Assembly: GCF_003121985.1 (NCBI RefSeq)
Contig: NZ_QEWP01000015.1
Location: forward strand, 1 to 64,000
Source of the DNA: Marinilabilia rubra
Lineage (GTDB): Bacteria > Bacteroidota > Bacteroidia > Bacteroidales > Marinilabiliaceae
Direction: 5' to 3'
Length of the DNA: 64,000 nt
This document shows positions 8,638-20,074 of this stretch, piece by piece. Within the stretch, counting starts at the first letter, position 1. Each line of letters starts with the position of its first letter. A program made the position numbers and the translations under genes. The notes beneath the pieces are model-generated. The model was not told the DNA's origin. It did no database searches and saw only the letters and a program-made list of their open reading frames with translations.

Positions 8638-9120
8638 ATGTCAGGAAAAGTATTAATCACGGTACTGGTAGTAATTTTTGCTTTTGCACAAACAAGCCTG
8701 AATGCTCAGGAATGCCAGTCATCCGAAACACAATCACAGGAAATATGTGCTGAAAAAAAAGCCAGATTAGAACAACTTGCCGATATGGACTTTGAGGAAT
8801 TAATGGATATGGCAGTTGTTTCTGAAAATTCAAAGGAAGCTATAAAGTCCAATTCCAGAGACTTAACCATTATTTCAGAAAATGAAATAAACCAATCCTC
8901 TGCAAAGAATCTGATTCAACTATTAAAGGAAGTTTCCGATTCAAAATGCTCAGAATATATTCTTGATGGAAAAAAATTGAATACAGAAACCAATCAGAAT
9001 GAAAAACAGGCCTTAATTGATCTGCCTATTCAAAACATTCAGCGAATTGAAATAAAAAAAGAAAATACTGATAAAGAAAACCAAACAATTAAAACTGTCC
9101 GTATTTTCACAAAAGGATAG
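8638..9120 (+). CDS. Secreted plug-only TonB-receptor-like protein
   Basis: A 160-residue protein with a signal peptide (1-24, ending LNAQ). Residues 45-60 (LADMDFEELMDMAVVSE) match the linker that precedes the plug in many TonB-dependent receptors. Residues 76-100 (DLTIISENEINQSSAKNLIQ) match the plug motif pattern VTVITxEEIxxSGAxxLxELL. Residues 113-140 (YILDGKKL... LPIQNIQRIEI) match the plug pattern of a displayed loop followed by LPIxxIERIEV. The protein then stops where the beta-barrel would begin. There is no barrel downstream; the next DNA is a gene-free region with a decayed IS. It is either a natural stand-alone plug with a regulatory or binding role, or a truncated receptor. The ORF itself is undamaged, and the gene follows a CheY-like gene. 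Confidence 0.6.
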   Translation: MSGKVLITVLVVIFAFAQTSLNAQECQSSETQSQEICAEKKARLEQLADMDFEELMDMAVVSENSKEAIKSNSRDLTIISENEINQSSAKNLIQLLKEVSDSKCSEYILDGKKLNTETNQNEKQALIDLPIQNIQRIEIKKENTDKENQTIKTVRIFTKG

Positions 9121-9429
9121 ACAATGAAGCGTTTCTGAGTAATATCTTCTCTTTTAAGACAATAGATCGTTGGACTTTAGGATTTAAGTAAATCAGTCGC
9201 ATGCCGTTAGACAGCAGAAAACAGGTTTGGCGGATACCAGTCCGCCACTGTTGAGCTGCCGTACGAAGCCCTTTTGCAGTATTCCCAAAGATCTAACAGT
9301 GGAACGTGTCTTGTCAATTGGAAGTGTAGCAGTTTGTAAAAACTCGTAATGTTCAGACCTTACGTTTCAATGGTGCCTTTGAGCCCATATGACGTATAGG
9401 GATATATGCTTTTAGAAAAAACCGGATGA
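9121..9429. other. Gene-free region before the IS110 remnant
   Basis: There is no intact ORF. It opens with a word (AATAGATCGTT) that recurs at about 35890. It carries the GGCGGAT..GTCCGCC palindrome at 9229-9246, a second copy of the one at 1161-1178. The remainder may be the unrecognisable N-terminal half of the decayed transposase that follows. Confidence 0.4.
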
Positions 9430-9890
9430 GCTATCGTAAATGCCATAATCGAAGGAGAGCGGAGCCCCGCACGTTTAGCTTCATTTCGTAAAAGTAAAAT
9501 CACGTCTCAGTCAAATCAAACAGCCCAAATTTAATGTAGCCCGGCATATTTTTAATGTTCATGGAGCTGATGTATTGGAGATTTATGGTTTTAAGCAAAC
9601 GGCTGCTCTAACAGTATTATGAGAGACAGGCTCTGACCTTTAGGAAAAGTTCCAACTGTAAAACGATTTCTTTCCGGGTTAAATGTAATGCCTAATAATT
9701 AAATTTCCGGGGATAAACAATTAAACCCAAAAGTCAGAAAAAGGAAAAACAAGGCTGGTCAGCCCTTCAGAGAAGCTGCAAATAGATTATGAAATTCTCA
9801 TACTCCTTTTGGTTGTTCCTGAGTCATCTTCAAAACTTTCTAACGTTGCAAAAATAAGAATTATTAACAACAAGACAAGGTTTTTATACA
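9430..9890 (+). pseudogene. Decayed IS110-family transposase
   Basis: Conceptual translation with frame changes gives stretches typical of IS110/IS116/IS902 transposases. AIVNAIIEGERSPARLASF starts at 9430. In a second frame, from about 9509, are KQPKFNVARHIFNVHGADV and EIYGFKQTAALTVL, followed by a TGA stop at 9619. In a third frame, from 9637, are PLGKVPTVKRFLSGLNVMP, then a stop, then ISGDKQLNPKVRKRKNKAG and QPFREAANRL. The order matches the C-terminal Transposase_20 region, with the usual SETG, FPT.K.F.SWL and NKISGGK positions. At least two frameshifts and three stops make it non-functional. The DDE/DEDD-containing N-terminus is not recognisable. Flanking ends could not be placed. Confidence 0.7.
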
Positions 9891-10240
9891 ATTTCCTTCA
9901 GATCTTTTTTTCTCAAATTATAAATTAAAAATGAGAGAACCCTTTCTTTACGTTTTGCATAGCCCAAACCGTTGCCCCGTGAAATCAAAGTCTAACCTTA
10001 TCCCTAAGCTTGTTTACACTCTTAGGATGGATTCTAAAGAGAACCTCACCTTTTACATGATAAAAGGAGTAGCTTTAGAATTTAATCCTACTGAAGAAAA
10101 CTACCCGGGTTTTTGATTTATTGACTTTTAAAAACAGACGGTGCTCGATAAACTGAGTAACATCCAACTGCCTTTTACTCGCTTTATCCTTGGGTATTTC
10201 GACCCTGCGCACCGGATTCGGATGGTACTTTATGGATTTT
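9891..10240. other. Gene-free region
   Basis: A 61-codon ORF (9931-10116) is the only open stretch. It lacks family features, a ribosome site or strand bias, so I do not call it a gene. The region may hold further debris from the insertion sequence. Confidence 0.4.
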
Positions 10241-10284
10241 ATTCTACCCTTGACTTGACAATGGTGTCAAGTCAAGGGTAGAAT
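10241..10284. repeat. Perfect 20-bp inverted repeat
   Basis: ATTCTACCCTTGACTTGACA (10241-10260) is the exact reverse complement of 10265-10284, with the four-base loop ATGG. The right arm is also the first 20 bases of the 163-bp element. The left arm is therefore a duplicated, inverted copy of the element end. Confidence 0.8.
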
Positions 10285-10426
10285 GTCTGGTAAGCCGCCG
10301 CTATTTTTCACCTTGTGCAAAACAACAAAAAAGTAAGCATAGCCGTAGCTACGTGAGTCTTTTTTTTAAGAAGCACAAGGTAGAAAGAGCAAGGCTTGGG
10401 CCGGCAGACTATGCTTGACTTGACAC
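10264..10426 (+). mobile_element. 163-bp inverted-repeat element, copy 1
   Basis: First of three copies (the others are 29313-29475 and 47607-47769, the last inverted), each exactly 163 bp and roughly 90% identical by eye. The ends are GTGTCAAGTCAAG and CTTGACTTGACAC, forming terminal inverted repeats. An inner pair, ACCTTGTGC and GCACAAGGT, nests inside them, and the centre contains the palindrome GTAGCTAC followed by a run of eight Ts. It encodes no protein. This is the structure of a MITE-like or structured-RNA element. No target duplication is evident. Confidence 0.8.
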
Positions 10427-10747
10427 TAGTTTTGACCATGTAGCATGTCCCGTTCCAAGATGTCCGAGATACCTCCCATGGTAAAATAAATGGTTTTCAC
10501 ACCATGTTCCCACCATATTTACATTCCTGTATCCGTATAGTTTTTGGACATCGTTTGGTTTGGCAAACTCATCCTACAGGATATGCCTGATGCGGTTCGT
10601 AATCCTAAGGACAGTAATTTGCTTCCAGCTTCCTTTATCCCGAAACATTGGGAGCCTCGCGATGGACACCATTGCCTTCAGCAAATGGCTTACACTATAA
10701 ACCTCTACCGTGGACTTGCACCACCTAACAATTTAGCATGTACGACA
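10427..10747. other. Gene-free region downstream of rpoC
   Basis: The region has an 88-codon ORF on the + strand (from 10544) ending in the rpoC terminator, without recognisable domains or a ribosome site. The sequence around 10650-10740 feels like transposon or intron debris, but I could not assign it. I see no supportable gene here. Confidence 0.35.
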
Positions 10748-10783
10748 CAAAAAAAGCGCAACTCCCTAAAAAGGAATTGCGCT
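10748..10783 (-). terminator. Rho-independent terminator of rpoC
   Basis: On the minus strand, AGCGCAATTCC pairs with GGAGTTGCGCT (one G-T pair) around a seven-base loop, followed by seven Ts. It lies about 60 bp after the rpoC stop and should end the large rpl-rpo transcription unit. Confidence 0.85.
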
Positions 10784-10840
10784 CTCTTTCTTATCTCGTT
10801 CCAATGATAATGAACCACTGGAAAGTAAATCTAATCAATG

Positions 10841-13800
10841 TTACTCTCCTACCTGTTCGGTCTCCCGTTTTGTGACAAGTTTATCGTACTCTTCCTGAGA
10901 CCCGACAATAATCTTATCATATTCACGCAATCCCGTTCCGGCAGGAATAAGGTGACCACAGATAACATTCTCTTTAAGCCCGTCTAAGCGGTCAATTTTA
11001 CCCTGTATGGCAGCCTCATTTAGCACTTTTGTGGTTTCCTGGAAGGATGCCGCAGACATAAAGCTCTTAGTCTGCAATGCTGCTCGGGTAATCCCCTGAA
11101 GAACCTGACCTGAGGTTGCAGGAACTGCGTCACGGGTTTGAACCAGTTTGAGGTCTTTACGCTTAAGCTGAGAATTTTCATCCCGTAAGCGACGAGCGTT
11201 AACAATTTGCCCCGGACGCAATGTACTTGAATCACCTGCATCCACAACAACCTTTTTGCCCCATATCTCATCGTTCTCTTCCATGAACTCAATCTTATCG
11301 ACAATCTGACGTTCAAGGAATCGTGTATCACCAGCATCTGCAATCTCAACTTTACGCATCATCTGACGTACAATGATCTCAAAGTGCTTATCGTTGATTT
11401 TCACGCCCTGAAGACGATAAACATCCTGAACTTCATTTACGATATACTCCTGAACGGCGGTAGGTCCTTTAATGGCCAAAATATCTGAAGGTGTGGTAGC
11501 ACCATCTGACAGAGGTGTACCTGCACGAACATAATCGTTTTCCTGAACAAGAATCTGCTTAGAAAGCGGAACCAGATATTTCTTCACTTCACCATTCTTG
11601 GAGGTCACAATGATCTCACGGTTTCCTCGCTTGATTTTACCGAAAGCCACTTCACCATCAATCTCAGAAACAACAGCAGGATTAGATGGATTACGAGCTT
11701 CAAACAACTCGGTAACACGCGGCAGACCACCGGTGATATCACCTGAACGTCCCATAGCGCGCGGAATCTTGGCAATGGTTTCACCTTGCTTGATTTCCTC
11801 TCCTTCATCAACAGAAACGTGAGCTCCTACAGGAATGTTGTAAACCTTAAGAACTTCTCCATTTGAATCCAGAATGTGAATAGCCGGGTTCTTCGTCTTG
11901 TCACGGGTCTCGATGATTACTTTCTCACGGTATCCGGTTTGTTCATCGGATTCCTCTTTATAAGTAATACCATCGATCATATTCTCGAATGAGATCTTAC
12001 CTGTTTTTTCAGTAATGATCAAGGCATTAAACGGATCCCATTCACAAATCAAGTCGCCTTTCTTAAGTTCTGTACCATTCTTAATATAAAGCTTGGCACC
12101 ATAAGGTATAGGCTGAGTGGTCAGTGATATATTTGTATTCTTGTCAACAGTCCGTAACTCAGCCAAACGACCAATTACTACATCCACTTCAAGACCTTCT
12201 TCAGTAGTATAAGGTACCGTTCTCAGTTCATCAATTTCGGCAACACCTTCATACTTAGCCAACATGCTATTCTCAGAAGTAACATTCGAAGCGGTACCCC
12301 CCACGTGGAAAGTACGCAATGTCAACTGAGTACCGGGTTCACCAATTGACTGTGCAGCAATAACACCAACAGATTCTCCTTTGTGGACAAGATTACCGGT
12401 AGAGAGGTTTCGACCATAACACTTGGTACAAACGCCTTTCTTGGACTCACAAGTCAATACAGAGCGGATCTCTACACGCTCAATTGGAGATTCATCCATG
12501 ATTCGTGCTTCCTCTTCAGTGATTTCTTCACCGCTCTTAACGATGATTTCCCCTGTATTAGGATGATACACATCATGAACAGAAACACGTCCAAGAATAC
12601 GTTCATAAAGCGAGGCAACGACTTCCTCGTTACTCTTAATAGCAGAGGCAGTCAATCCCCGAAGAGTACCACAGTCAACTTCGTTGATGATCACATCCTG
12701 AGAAACATCTACCAGACGACGAGTAAGGTATCCGGCATCGGCAGTTTTAAGGGCGGTATCGGCCAAACCTTTACGAGCACCGTGAGTAGATATAAAGTAC
12801 TCAAGTACAGAAAGACCCTCCTTAAAGTTAGACAAAATCGGGTTCTCGATAATTTGTCCACCTTCGGCTCCTGACTTCTGCGGTTTTGCCATTAGACCAC
12901 GCATTCCTGACAACTGACGAATCTGTTCTTTTGATCCCCTTGCACCTGAGTCGAGCATCATATAAACGGAGTTAAATCCATCTTTATCTGAACTCAGCTG
13001 ATTCATCAGGGTCTGTGTCAATCGCGCATTTACATGCGTCCAGATATCAATGATCTGGTTATATCGCTCGTTATTGGTGATGAATCCCATGTTATAGTTA
13101 TTCATCACTTCCTCAACTTCCTGATATCCATCGTCAACAAGGGTAACTTTCTCGGCAGGAATAATAACATCCTGAAGGTTAAATGAAAGTCCTCCTTCAA
13201 ATGCCAGACGGTAACCAAGTGATTTGATATCGTCAAGGAAATTGGCAGTTTTGGGAGTACCACAGATTTTATGAACCTTACCAATAATATCCCTAAGTGC
13301 CTTCTTAGTCAACAATGTATTGATGTAGCCTACTTCTTTGGGAACAAATTCGTTAAACAGAATACGACCAACAGTAGTATCTAACATCACTTCTTCCAGC
13401 TCTCCTTCTTCATTAAGATCCTGAGTTTTCACTTTAACCTTAGTATGAAGCTCAACTTTTTTCTCATTGAAAGCAATTTTCGCCTCCTGAGGAGAATAGA
13501 AAACCAAACCTTCATTTCTTGCTCCCGGACGTGCTTTGGTCATATAATAAAGACCAAGTACCATATCCTGAGAAGGAACAGTAATAGGAGCACCGTTGGC
13601 AGGGTTCAATATGTTCTGGCTGGCAAGCATTAACATTTGGGCCTCGAGAATTGCAGCATTTCCAAGTGGTAAGTGAACCGCCATTTGGTCACCATCAAAG
13701 TCGGCGTTAAAGGCCGAACATGCTAACGGGTGCAACTGAATAGCTTTACCCTCAATCAGCTTTGGCTGGAAAGCCTGAATACCCAAACGGTGAAGTGTTG

Positions 13801-15115
13801 GAGCCCTGTTTAGCATAACCGGGTGTCCTTTAAGTACATTTTCAAGGATATCCCATACAACAGGATCTTTACGATCAACAATCTTCTTAGCCGATTTAAC
13901 CGTTTTAACGATGCCTCTTTCGATCAACTTACGAATAACGAAAGGTTTATAAAGCTCGGCCGCCATTTCTTTAGGCAACCCACACTCATGCATCTTAAGC
14001 TCCGGCCCAACAACAATAACCGAACGAGCAGAATAGTCAACACGCTTACCAAGAAGGTTCTGACGGAAACGCCCCTGCTTACCTTTCAAACTGTCACTAA
14101 GAGATTTCAAAGGACGGTTAGCATCTGTTTTAACAGCATTCGATTTACGAGAGTTATCGAATAATGAATCAACCGATTCCTGAAGCATACGTTTCTCGTT
14201 TCGAAGAATTACTTCAGGCGCCTTAATCTCTATCAAACGCTTCAATCGGTTATTTCGAATAATAACACGACGGTACAAATCGTTCAAGTCAGAGGTGGCA
14301 AAACGACCACCATCCAACGGTACAAGAGGTCTCAATTCCGGTGGAATGACAGGAACAGTTTTCACCACCATCCACTCAGGACGATTAACCCCTTTGGACT
14401 CTCTAAAAGATTCAACAACCTGAAGACGCTTTAAAGCCTCGTTCTTACGCTGCTGAGAAGTTTCAGTATTGGCCTTATGACGTAAATTGTATGATAATTC
14501 ATCCAAATTAAGACGAGAGAGGATCATATGCAATGCCTCAGCCCCCATTTTGGCAATGAATTTATTTGGGTCTTCATCTTCCAGGTGCTGATTGTCTTTT
14601 GGAAGGGTATCTAAAATATCCAAATATTCCTCTTCAGTGAGGAAATCCATATATTTAACACCATCCGCAGCAGTTACACCAGACTGAACAACCACATAAC
14701 GTTCATAGTAAATAATAGAATCAAGCTTCTTGGTAGGAAGCCCCAAAAGGTATCCGATTTTGTTGGGCAATGAACGGAAGTACCAAATATGAGCTACCGG
14801 TACAACCAAGGAGATGTGCCCCATTCGCTCGCGACGCACCTTCTTCTCAGTAACTTCAACACCACATCGGTCACAAACGATACCGCGGTAACGAATTCTT
14901 TTATATTTTCCACAATGACACTCATAGTCCTTAACAGGTCCAAAAATGCGCTCGCAGAACAACCCGTCCCGCTCGGGTTTGTATGTACGATAGTTAATCG
15001 TTTCAGGTTTAAGTACCTCACCGCTTGATCTCTCAAGAATCTCTTCCGGAGAGGACAAACCAATTGTGATGCGGGTAAAATTACTCTTGACTTTCTGATC
15101 TCTTCTGAATGCCAT
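10841..15115 (-). CDS. rpoC: RNA polymerase subunit beta'
   Basis: A 1424-residue beta' subunit of DNA-directed RNA polymerase, the usual length for Bacteroidota. The N-terminal zinc finger is intact ([20 protein letters not shown], from about residue 66). The catalytic Mg-binding loop [12 protein letters not shown] lies at about 470-481. The second Cys cluster ([13 protein letters not shown]) and the trigger-loop/bridge regions ([13 protein letters not shown]) are present. It is encoded 73 bp after rpoB with a hairpin between them, and is the last gene of the unit before a strong terminator. Confidence 0.98.
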   Translation of the reverse strand: MAFRRDQKVKSNFTRITIGLSSPEEILERSSGEVLKPETINYRTYKPERDGLFCERIFGPVKDYECHCGKYKRIRYRGIVCDRCGVEVTEKKVRRERMGHISLVVPVAHIWYFRSLPNKIGYLLGLPTKKLDSIIYYERYVVVQSGVTAADGVKYMDFLTEEEYLDILDTLPKDNQHLEDEDPNKFIAKMGAEALHMILSRLNLDELSYNLRHKANTETSQQRKNEALKRLQVVESFRESKGVNRPEWMVVKTVPVIPPELRPLVPLDGGRFATSDLNDLYRRVIIRNNRLKRLIEIKAPEVILRNEKRMLQESVDSLFDNSRKSNAVKTDANRPLKSLSDSLKGKQGRFRQNLLGKRVDYSARSVIVVGPELKMHECGLPKEMAAELYKPFVIRKLIERGIVKTVKSAKKIVDRKDPVVWDILENVLKGHPVMLNRAPTLHRLGIQAFQPKLIEGKAIQLHPLACSAFNADFDGDQMAVHLPLGNAAILEAQMLMLASQNILNPANGAPITVPSQDMVLGLYYMTKARPGARNEGLVFYSPQEAKIAFNEKKVELHTKVKVKTQDLNEEGELEEVMLDTTVGRILFNEFVPKEVGYINTLLTKKALRDIIGKVHKICGTPKTANFLDDIKSLGYRLAFEGGLSFNLQDVIIPAEKVTLVDDGYQEVEEVMNNYNMGFITNNERYNQIIDIWTHVNARLTQTLMNQLSSDKDGFNSVYMMLDSGARGSKEQIRQLSGMRGLMAKPQKSGAEGGQIIENPILSNFKEGLSVLEYFISTHGARKGLADTALKTADAGYLTRRLVDVSQDVIINEVDCGTLRGLTASAIKSNEEVVASLYERILGRVSVHDVYHPNTGEIIVKSGEEITEEEARIMDESPIERVEIRSVLTCESKKGVCTKCYGRNLSTGNLVHKGESVGVIAAQSIGEPGTQLTLRTFHVGGTASNVTSENSMLAKYEGVAEIDELRTVPYTTEEGLEVDVVIGRLAELRTVDKNTNISLTTQPIPYGAKLYIKNGTELKKGDLICEWDPFNALIITEKTGKISFENMIDGITYKEESDEQTGYREKVIIETRDKTKNPAIHILDSNGEVLKVYNIPVGAHVSVDEGEEIKQGETIAKIPRAMGRSGDITGGLPRVTELFEARNPSNPAVVSEIDGEVAFGKIKRGNREIIVTSKNGEVKKYLVPLSKQILVQENDYVRAGTPLSDGATTPSDILAIKGPTAVQEYIVNEVQDVYRLQGVKINDKHFEIIVRQMMRKVEIADAGDTRFLERQIVDKIEFMEENDEIWGKKVVVDAGDSSTLRPGQIVNARRLRDENSQLKRKDLKLVQTRDAVPATSGQVLQGITRAALQTKSFMSAASFQETTKVLNEAAIQGKIDRLDGLKENVICGHLIPAGTGLREYDKIIVGSQEEYDKLVTKRETEQVGE

Positions 15116-15156
15116 ATATAGCCGAGTATTAGAATTTAAAAACTAAAAGAGGCAAA

Positions 15157-15178
15157 GTGTGCTGCCACTGCAGCACAC
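15157..15178 (-). promoter_or_regulatory. rpoB-rpoC intergenic hairpin
   Basis: GTGTGCTG and CAGCACAC form a perfect eight-bp stem with a six-base loop between rpoB and rpoC. On the transcript it is followed by only a mixed pyrimidine stretch, so it is more likely an RNase processing or pausing site than a full terminator. Confidence 0.5.
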
Positions 15179-15188
15179 AGCCAGAGTA

Positions 15189-18100
15189 TTATTCAAGATT
15201 CACGCTCAGTCCAAGACCGCGCATCTCATGTAACAGAACATTGAGTGACTCGGGGATACCCGGCATTGGGAGCGGGTCACCTTTTACAATGGTTTCATAG
15301 GCCTTGGCACGTCCAAGTACATCATCCGACTTAACAGTCAAAATTTCCTGCAATATATGCGATGCACCAAACGCCTCAAGTGCCCAAACCTCCATCTCAC
15401 CAAATCTCTGTCCCCCAAACTGGGCTTTACCACCTAGTGGCTGCTGAGTAATAAGCGAGTATGGTCCTATTGAACGGGCGTGCATCTTATCCTCAACCAT
15501 GTGTCCCAGCTTCAACATATAAATCACCCCTACAGTTGCAGGTTGGTGAAAACGTTCTCCGGTACCACCATCGTACAGATAGCTTTTACCAAAGTCAGGT
15601 ACTTTAGCTTTGCGCGTCCAGTCAGTGAGATCTTCATTCGAAGCACCATCAAAGATAGGTGTAGCAAATTTCACACCAAGAACTTCTCCGGCCCATCCAA
15701 GAACGGTTTCATAGATCTGACCAAGGTTCATCCTTGATGGCACACCCAATGGGTTAAGCACAATGTCAACCGGTGTTCCGTCTTCAAGGAAAGGCATGTC
15801 TTCCTGACGTACGATACGGGAGACAATACCCTTGTTACCGTGACGACCGGCCATCTTATCTCCTACGGTAATCTTACGCTTCTTGGCAATGTAAACTTTA
15901 GCCAGCTGAACAATACCGGCCGGGAGTTCATCACCAATGGTGAGATTATACTTCTGACGTTTCTCCTTGGCTTCAAGTTCTTTATGCTTCATCCGGTAAT
16001 TGTGAATCACCTTCTGAATGAGCTCGTTTTTATCCTTGTCAGTAGTCCACTTGTTTGGATTAACTGCAAGATAATCGATATCCTGGAGAATCTTTTGAGT
16101 AAATTTGGTTCCTTTGGAAATCAAATCAGCTCCAAGATAATCTTTAACTCCCTGGCTGGTTTTTCCATTAATCAAGGTGAACAATTTATCTACCAAACGG
16201 CCTCTCAATTCTTCAATAGAACGATTAAACTGCTCATCAATTTTAGCAAGAGCGGGTTTATCTGTAACGCGGTTTTTCCGGTCTTTAACCACTCTTGAAA
16301 AGAGCTTTTTATCTATAACCACACCAGATAAAGAAGGAGACGCTTTCAAAGAAGCATCCTTAACGTCACCAGCCTTTTCACCAAAAATGGCACGCAACAG
16401 TTTCTCTTCCGGTGTAGGATCACTTTCTCCTTTTGGAGTAATTTTACCAATCAGTATATCCCCAGGTTTAACGTGGGCACCAACTCTGATCAGACCATTT
16501 TCATCCAATTCTTTTGTTGCATCCTCACTAACGTTGGGAATATCTGAGGTAAGCTCCTCAAGTCCTCGTTTTGTATCACGTACTTCAAGTGAGTACTCAT
16601 CAATGTGCACTGAAGTAAAAACGTCCTCCCGAACCAACCTCTCTGAGATAACGATGGCATCCTCAAAGTTATAACCTTTCCATGGCATAAAGGCTACCTT
16701 AAGGTTACGACCTAGAGCTAATTCACCTTTTTCAGTAGAGTATCCTTCCGTCAATATTTGACCAGGTTCAATACGATCCCCCTTCTTAACCAAAGGTTTC
16801 ATATCTACTGTAGTACTCTGGTTGGTTTTTTGATATTTAATGAGGTTATATCGTTTGGTTTCCGGATCAAAGCTCACGAAACGTTCATCATCAGTAAGGT
16901 CATACCTCACGACAATTTCCTGAGCATCTACAAAGTCAACAACTCCATAACCTTCCGATACAATCTGGGTACGTGAATCACGAATCAGCTTACCTTCCAG
17001 TCCGGTTCCAACGATAGGCGAATCCGGTCTCAATAATGGAACTGCCTGGCGCATCATGTTAGATCCCATCAAGGCCCGGTTGGCGTCATCATGCTCAAGG
17101 AAAGGAATCAACGAGGCAGCAACAGAAGCAATTTGGTTTGGTGCAACGTCCATCAGATCGATCTCGTCCCTGTCCAAAAGCGGGAAGTCACCATCGTGAC
17201 GTGCCTTAACCTTATTGTTAGCAAATACCCCCTCCTCATCCAACGGGGCGTTGGCCTGTGCAATAATCTTAGCTTCCTCTTCTTCAGCGGTAAGGTAATA
17301 AACACCCTCATTGGTAAGATCCACTTTACTGGATTCAACCCTTCTGTAAGGCGTCTCGATAAAACCAAGGGTATTGATCTTGGCAAAAACACACAATGAA
17401 GAAATCAATCCAATATTAGGTCCTTCAGGGGTCTCGATAGGACAAAGGCGTCCATAGTGCGTATAGTGAACATCCCTAACCTCAAAACCTGCTCTTTCAC
17501 GTGAAAGACCACCAGGCCCAAGTGCTGACATACGGCGTTTATGCGTAATTTCAGCCAACGGGTTTGTCTGATCCATAAACTGGGACAAAGCGTTGGTTCC
17601 AAAGAAGCTATTTATAACCGATGACAGAGTTTTACTATTGATCAAGTCAATAGGGGTAAACACCTCATTATCCCTAACGTTCATCCGCTCACGGATGGTT
17701 CGTGCCATACGGGCAAGACCAACACCAAATTGATTGGCCATTTGCTCTCCAACGGTACGTACCCGGCGGTTACTCAAGTGGTCAATATCATCCACTTCAG
17801 TCTTAGAATTAATCAATTCGATCAGGTACTTTATAATGGCGATCATATCATCGCGTGTAAGCACCTTAGTGTCGAGGTCAATGTTTAGGTTAAGCTTTTT
17901 GTTTAAGCGGTAACGGCCAACATCTCCAAGATCGTAACGTTTATCAGAAAAGAAAAGTTTATCAATAACGTCACGGGCAGTAGCCTCATCTGGTGGTTCG
18001 GCATTACGTAATTGTCGATAGATGTGTACAACAGCCTCTTTTTCGGAGTTACAGGGGTCTTTCTGAAGTGTATTGTAGATAATGGCAAAGTCAGAAAGAT

Positions 18101-18998
18101 TTTGGTCTTCTTTGTGAAGAAGAATGGTTTTAGTCCCTGAGTCAATAATCTCTTCTATATGCTCATCCTCGAGAACGGTCTCACGGTCTATTACAACCTC
18201 ATTTCGTTCGATAGAAACAACCTCTCCGGTATCTTCATCCACAAAATCCTCAATCCAGGTTTTAAGAACCCTTGCAGCAAGTTTCCTGCCGATCACTTTC
18301 TTAAGACCGGTTTTCGAAACTTTGATTTCATCAGCGAGGTTAAATATTTCAAGGACGTCTTTATCGCTTTCATACCCGATAGCCCTTAACAATGTTGTAA
18401 CCGGCAATTTCTTTTTCCGATCAATGTAGGCATACATAACATTGTTAATGTCGGTAGCAAATTCAATCCATGAACCTTTGAAAGGGATAATTCTGGCAGA
18501 ATATAATTTGGTCCCGTTGGCATGTACACTTTGTCCGAAGAAAACACCGGGCGAACGGTGCAACTGAGACACGATGACCCTTTCGGCACCATTGATAATA
18601 AAGCTACCTTTATCGGTCATGTATGGTACAGTTCCCAAATAAACATCCTGTACAACGGTGTCAAAATCTTCGTGCTCCGGATCGGTACAATAAAGCTTCA
18701 ACTTAGCTTTCAGGGGCACACAATAAGTAAGTCCTCTTTCAATGCATTCTTCGATGGTATAGCGGGCGGGGTCAACACCAAAATCAAGAAACTCCAGAAC
18801 AAAGTTGTTCCGGGTATCTGTTATTGGGAAATTCTCCATAAAAACCTGCCACAACCCCTCTGTTTGCCTTTCCTCGGGGGTCGTTCCCATCTGGAAAAAT
18901 TCACGGAAAGATTTCAGCTGAATTTCCAGAAAATCAGGATAGTCCAACTGGTTTTTGATGGTAGCAAAGCTAATCCTTTCGGTAGTAATTGGAGTCAT
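15189..18998 (-). CDS. rpoB: RNA polymerase subunit beta
   Basis: A 1269-residue beta subunit. The rifampicin-pocket segment is intact, with [18 protein letters not shown] followed by [15 protein letters not shown]. The residues equivalent to E. coli Asp516, His526 and Ser531 are the sensitive-type D, H and S. The [12 protein letters not shown] motif near residue 1060 and the C-terminal [12 protein letters not shown] region are canonical. The gene follows rplL by 105 bp, and that spacer holds a terminator-like attenuator. Confidence 0.98.
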   Translation of the reverse strand: MTPITTERISFATIKNQLDYPDFLEIQLKSFREFFQMGTTPEERQTEGLWQVFMENFPITDTRNNFVLEFLDFGVDPARYTIEECIERGLTYCVPLKAKLKLYCTDPEHEDFDTVVQDVYLGTVPYMTDKGSFIINGAERVIVSQLHRSPGVFFGQSVHANGTKLYSARIIPFKGSWIEFATDINNVMYAYIDRKKKLPVTTLLRAIGYESDKDVLEIFNLADEIKVSKTGLKKVIGRKLAARVLKTWIEDFVDEDTGEVVSIERNEVVIDRETVLEDEHIEEIIDSGTKTILLHKEDQNLSDFAIIYNTLQKDPCNSEKEAVVHIYRQLRNAEPPDEATARDVIDKLFFSDKRYDLGDVGRYRLNKKLNLNIDLDTKVLTRDDMIAIIKYLIELINSKTEVDDIDHLSNRRVRTVGEQMANQFGVGLARMARTIRERMNVRDNEVFTPIDLINSKTLSSVINSFFGTNALSQFMDQTNPLAEITHKRRMSALGPGGLSRERAGFEVRDVHYTHYGRLCPIETPEGPNIGLISSLCVFAKINTLGFIETPYRRVESSKVDLTNEGVYYLTAEEEEAKIIAQANAPLDEEGVFANNKVKARHDGDFPLLDRDEIDLMDVAPNQIASVAASLIPFLEHDDANRALMGSNMMRQAVPLLRPDSPIVGTGLEGKLIRDSRTQIVSEGYGVVDFVDAQEIVVRYDLTDDERFVSFDPETKRYNLIKYQKTNQSTTVDMKPLVKKGDRIEPGQILTEGYSTEKGELALGRNLKVAFMPWKGYNFEDAIVISERLVREDVFTSVHIDEYSLEVRDTKRGLEELTSDIPNVSEDATKELDENGLIRVGAHVKPGDILIGKITPKGESDPTPEEKLLRAIFGEKAGDVKDASLKASPSLSGVVIDKKLFSRVVKDRKNRVTDKPALAKIDEQFNRSIEELRGRLVDKLFTLINGKTSQGVKDYLGADLISKGTKFTQKILQDIDYLAVNPNKWTTDKDKNELIQKVIHNYRMKHKELEAKEKRQKYNLTIGDELPAGIVQLAKVYIAKKRKITVGDKMAGRHGNKGIVSRIVRQEDMPFLEDGTPVDIVLNPLGVPSRMNLGQIYETVLGWAGEVLGVKFATPIFDGASNEDLTDWTRKAKVPDFGKSYLYDGGTGERFHQPATVGVIYMLKLGHMVEDKMHARSIGPYSLITQQPLGGKAQFGGQRFGEMEVWALEAFGASHILQEILTVKSDDVLGRAKAYETIVKGDPLPMPGIPESLNVLLHEMRGLGLSVNLE

Positions 18999-19035
18999 CT
19001 ATCAACTAATTATTTGAACTTAAACATATAAGCAT

Positions 19036-19074
19036 AAAAAGGTTTAGGATCCCAAATGAATGGGTTCCTAAACC
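19036..19074 (-). terminator. rplL-rpoB attenuator
   Basis: On the minus strand, GGTTTAGGAACCCA pairs with TGGGATCCTAAACC (one mismatch) around a six-base loop and is followed by TTTTT. It sits between the rplL stop and the rpoB start. A partial terminator at this position is known in E. coli, where it lowers rpoBC transcription relative to ribosomal proteins; the same role is inferred here. Confidence 0.75.
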
Positions 19075-19103
19075 GTCACCATATTTCAGGTATATTGTCC
19101 TGT

Positions 19104-19481
19104 TTACTTAAGTTCAACTTCTGCTCCAGCTTCTTCTAATTGAGATTTAAGGCTTTCAGCTTCTTCTTTAGATACTTTTTCCTTAAGAGGAGCAGGTGCT
19201 TTGTCAACAAGTTCTTTTGCTTCTTTCAGGCCAACACCAGTCATTTCTTTAACCAGCTTTACGATAGCCAATTTAGAACCACCTGGTGAGTTCAAAATAA
19301 CATCAAACTCAGTTTGTTCAGCAGCACCGCCTTCTTCACCACCGGCAGCACCACCAGCAACAGCAACAGCTGCAGCTGCAGGCTCAATGCCATATTCTTC
19401 CTTCAAAATTTCAGCAAGCTCGTTAACATCTTTCACAGTCAAATTTACTAATTCTTCTGCAAGTTTTTTAATATCTGCCAT
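19104..19481 (-). CDS. rplL: 50S ribosomal protein L7/L12
   Basis: A 125-residue stalk protein. It has the N-terminal dimerisation helices (about 1-35), the flexible Ala/Gly/Glu hinge ([18 protein letters not shown], about 36-55), and the C-terminal factor-binding domain with the conserved [20 protein letters not shown]. It recruits translation GTPases. It lies 42 bp after rplJ, in the usual order, and precedes the attenuator before rpoB. Confidence 0.97.
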   Translation of the reverse strand: MADIKKLAEELVNLTVKDVNELAEILKEEYGIEPAAAAVAVAGGAAGGEEGGAAEQTEFDVILNSPGGSKLAIVKLVKEMTGVGLKEAKELVDKAPAPLKEKVSKEEAESLKSQLEEAGAEVELK

Positions 19482-19523
19482 TGTCTTAGGTATTAAATAA
19501 TTTCAATTTCAGTTTGTAAAAAT

Positions 19524-20042
19524 TTATTCCTTTTCACTAAGGGTTTGAAGAATTCCGTGGATTTTAGTTCCGCCGGACTGCAAGGCTGAAATAACGTTCT
19601 TCGCAGGGGACTGCAGAAGAGAAATAACATCGCCAAGCAATTCTTCCTTCGACTTAATAGTAGTAAGTACTTCTAATTGATCACTGCCGAGATAAACGGA
19701 TTCCTCAACATATGCTCCTTTCAATACGGGAAGCTCAGTTTTTTTCTGGAATTCTTTTATCAATTTGGCAGGAGCATTTCCTGTATTACAGAAAAGAACA
19801 GCAGAAGTACCTATAAAGGCTTCGTCCATGCCTTCAACCTCCTTGTCGCTCTGCTCAAGGGCCAATTTGAAGAGGGTATTCTTTACCATCATCATTTTAA
19901 TGTCCTTCGCAAAGCAGGCGCGACGTAGATCACTGGTTTTACCGGCATCCAAACCAAGAGTATCTGTCACATAAAAATGACTGTACTCATTGAGTTTTTC
20001 CGATAGCTCTTTAATAAGTGCGCTTTTATCTGTTTTTTTCAT
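19524..20042 (-). CDS. rplJ: 50S ribosomal protein L10
   Basis: 172 residues. It anchors the L7/L12 stalk on 23S rRNA. The N-terminal domain holds the conserved FYVTDTLGLDAGKTSDLRR-like region and KMMMVKNTLFKLAL (about 48-62). The C-terminal helix that binds L12 dimers ends the protein (SALQSGGTKIHGILQTLSEK). It lies 32 bp after rplA. In many bacteria L10-L12 represses its own leader; no clear leader structure could be picked out here. Confidence 0.96.
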   Translation of the reverse strand: MKKTDKSALIKELSEKLNEYSHFYVTDTLGLDAGKTSDLRRACFAKDIKMMMVKNTLFKLALEQSDKEVEGMDEAFIGTSAVLFCNTGNAPAKLIKEFQKKTELPVLKGAYVEESVYLGSDQLEVLTTIKSKEELLGDVISLLQSPAKNVISALQSGGTKIHGILQTLSEKE

Positions 20043-20074
20043 GATTCCTAATACTCTTCAGTTAACATTAAAAA

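Noticed and set aside
9931-10116. 61-codon ORF in the gene-free gap
   Set aside because: No family features or start signals, and it sits among insertion-sequence debris.
10544-10807. 88-codon ORF upstream of the rpoC terminator
   Set aside because: It runs through the terminator hairpin, and no domain is recognisable. It may be mobile-element debris but cannot be supported.
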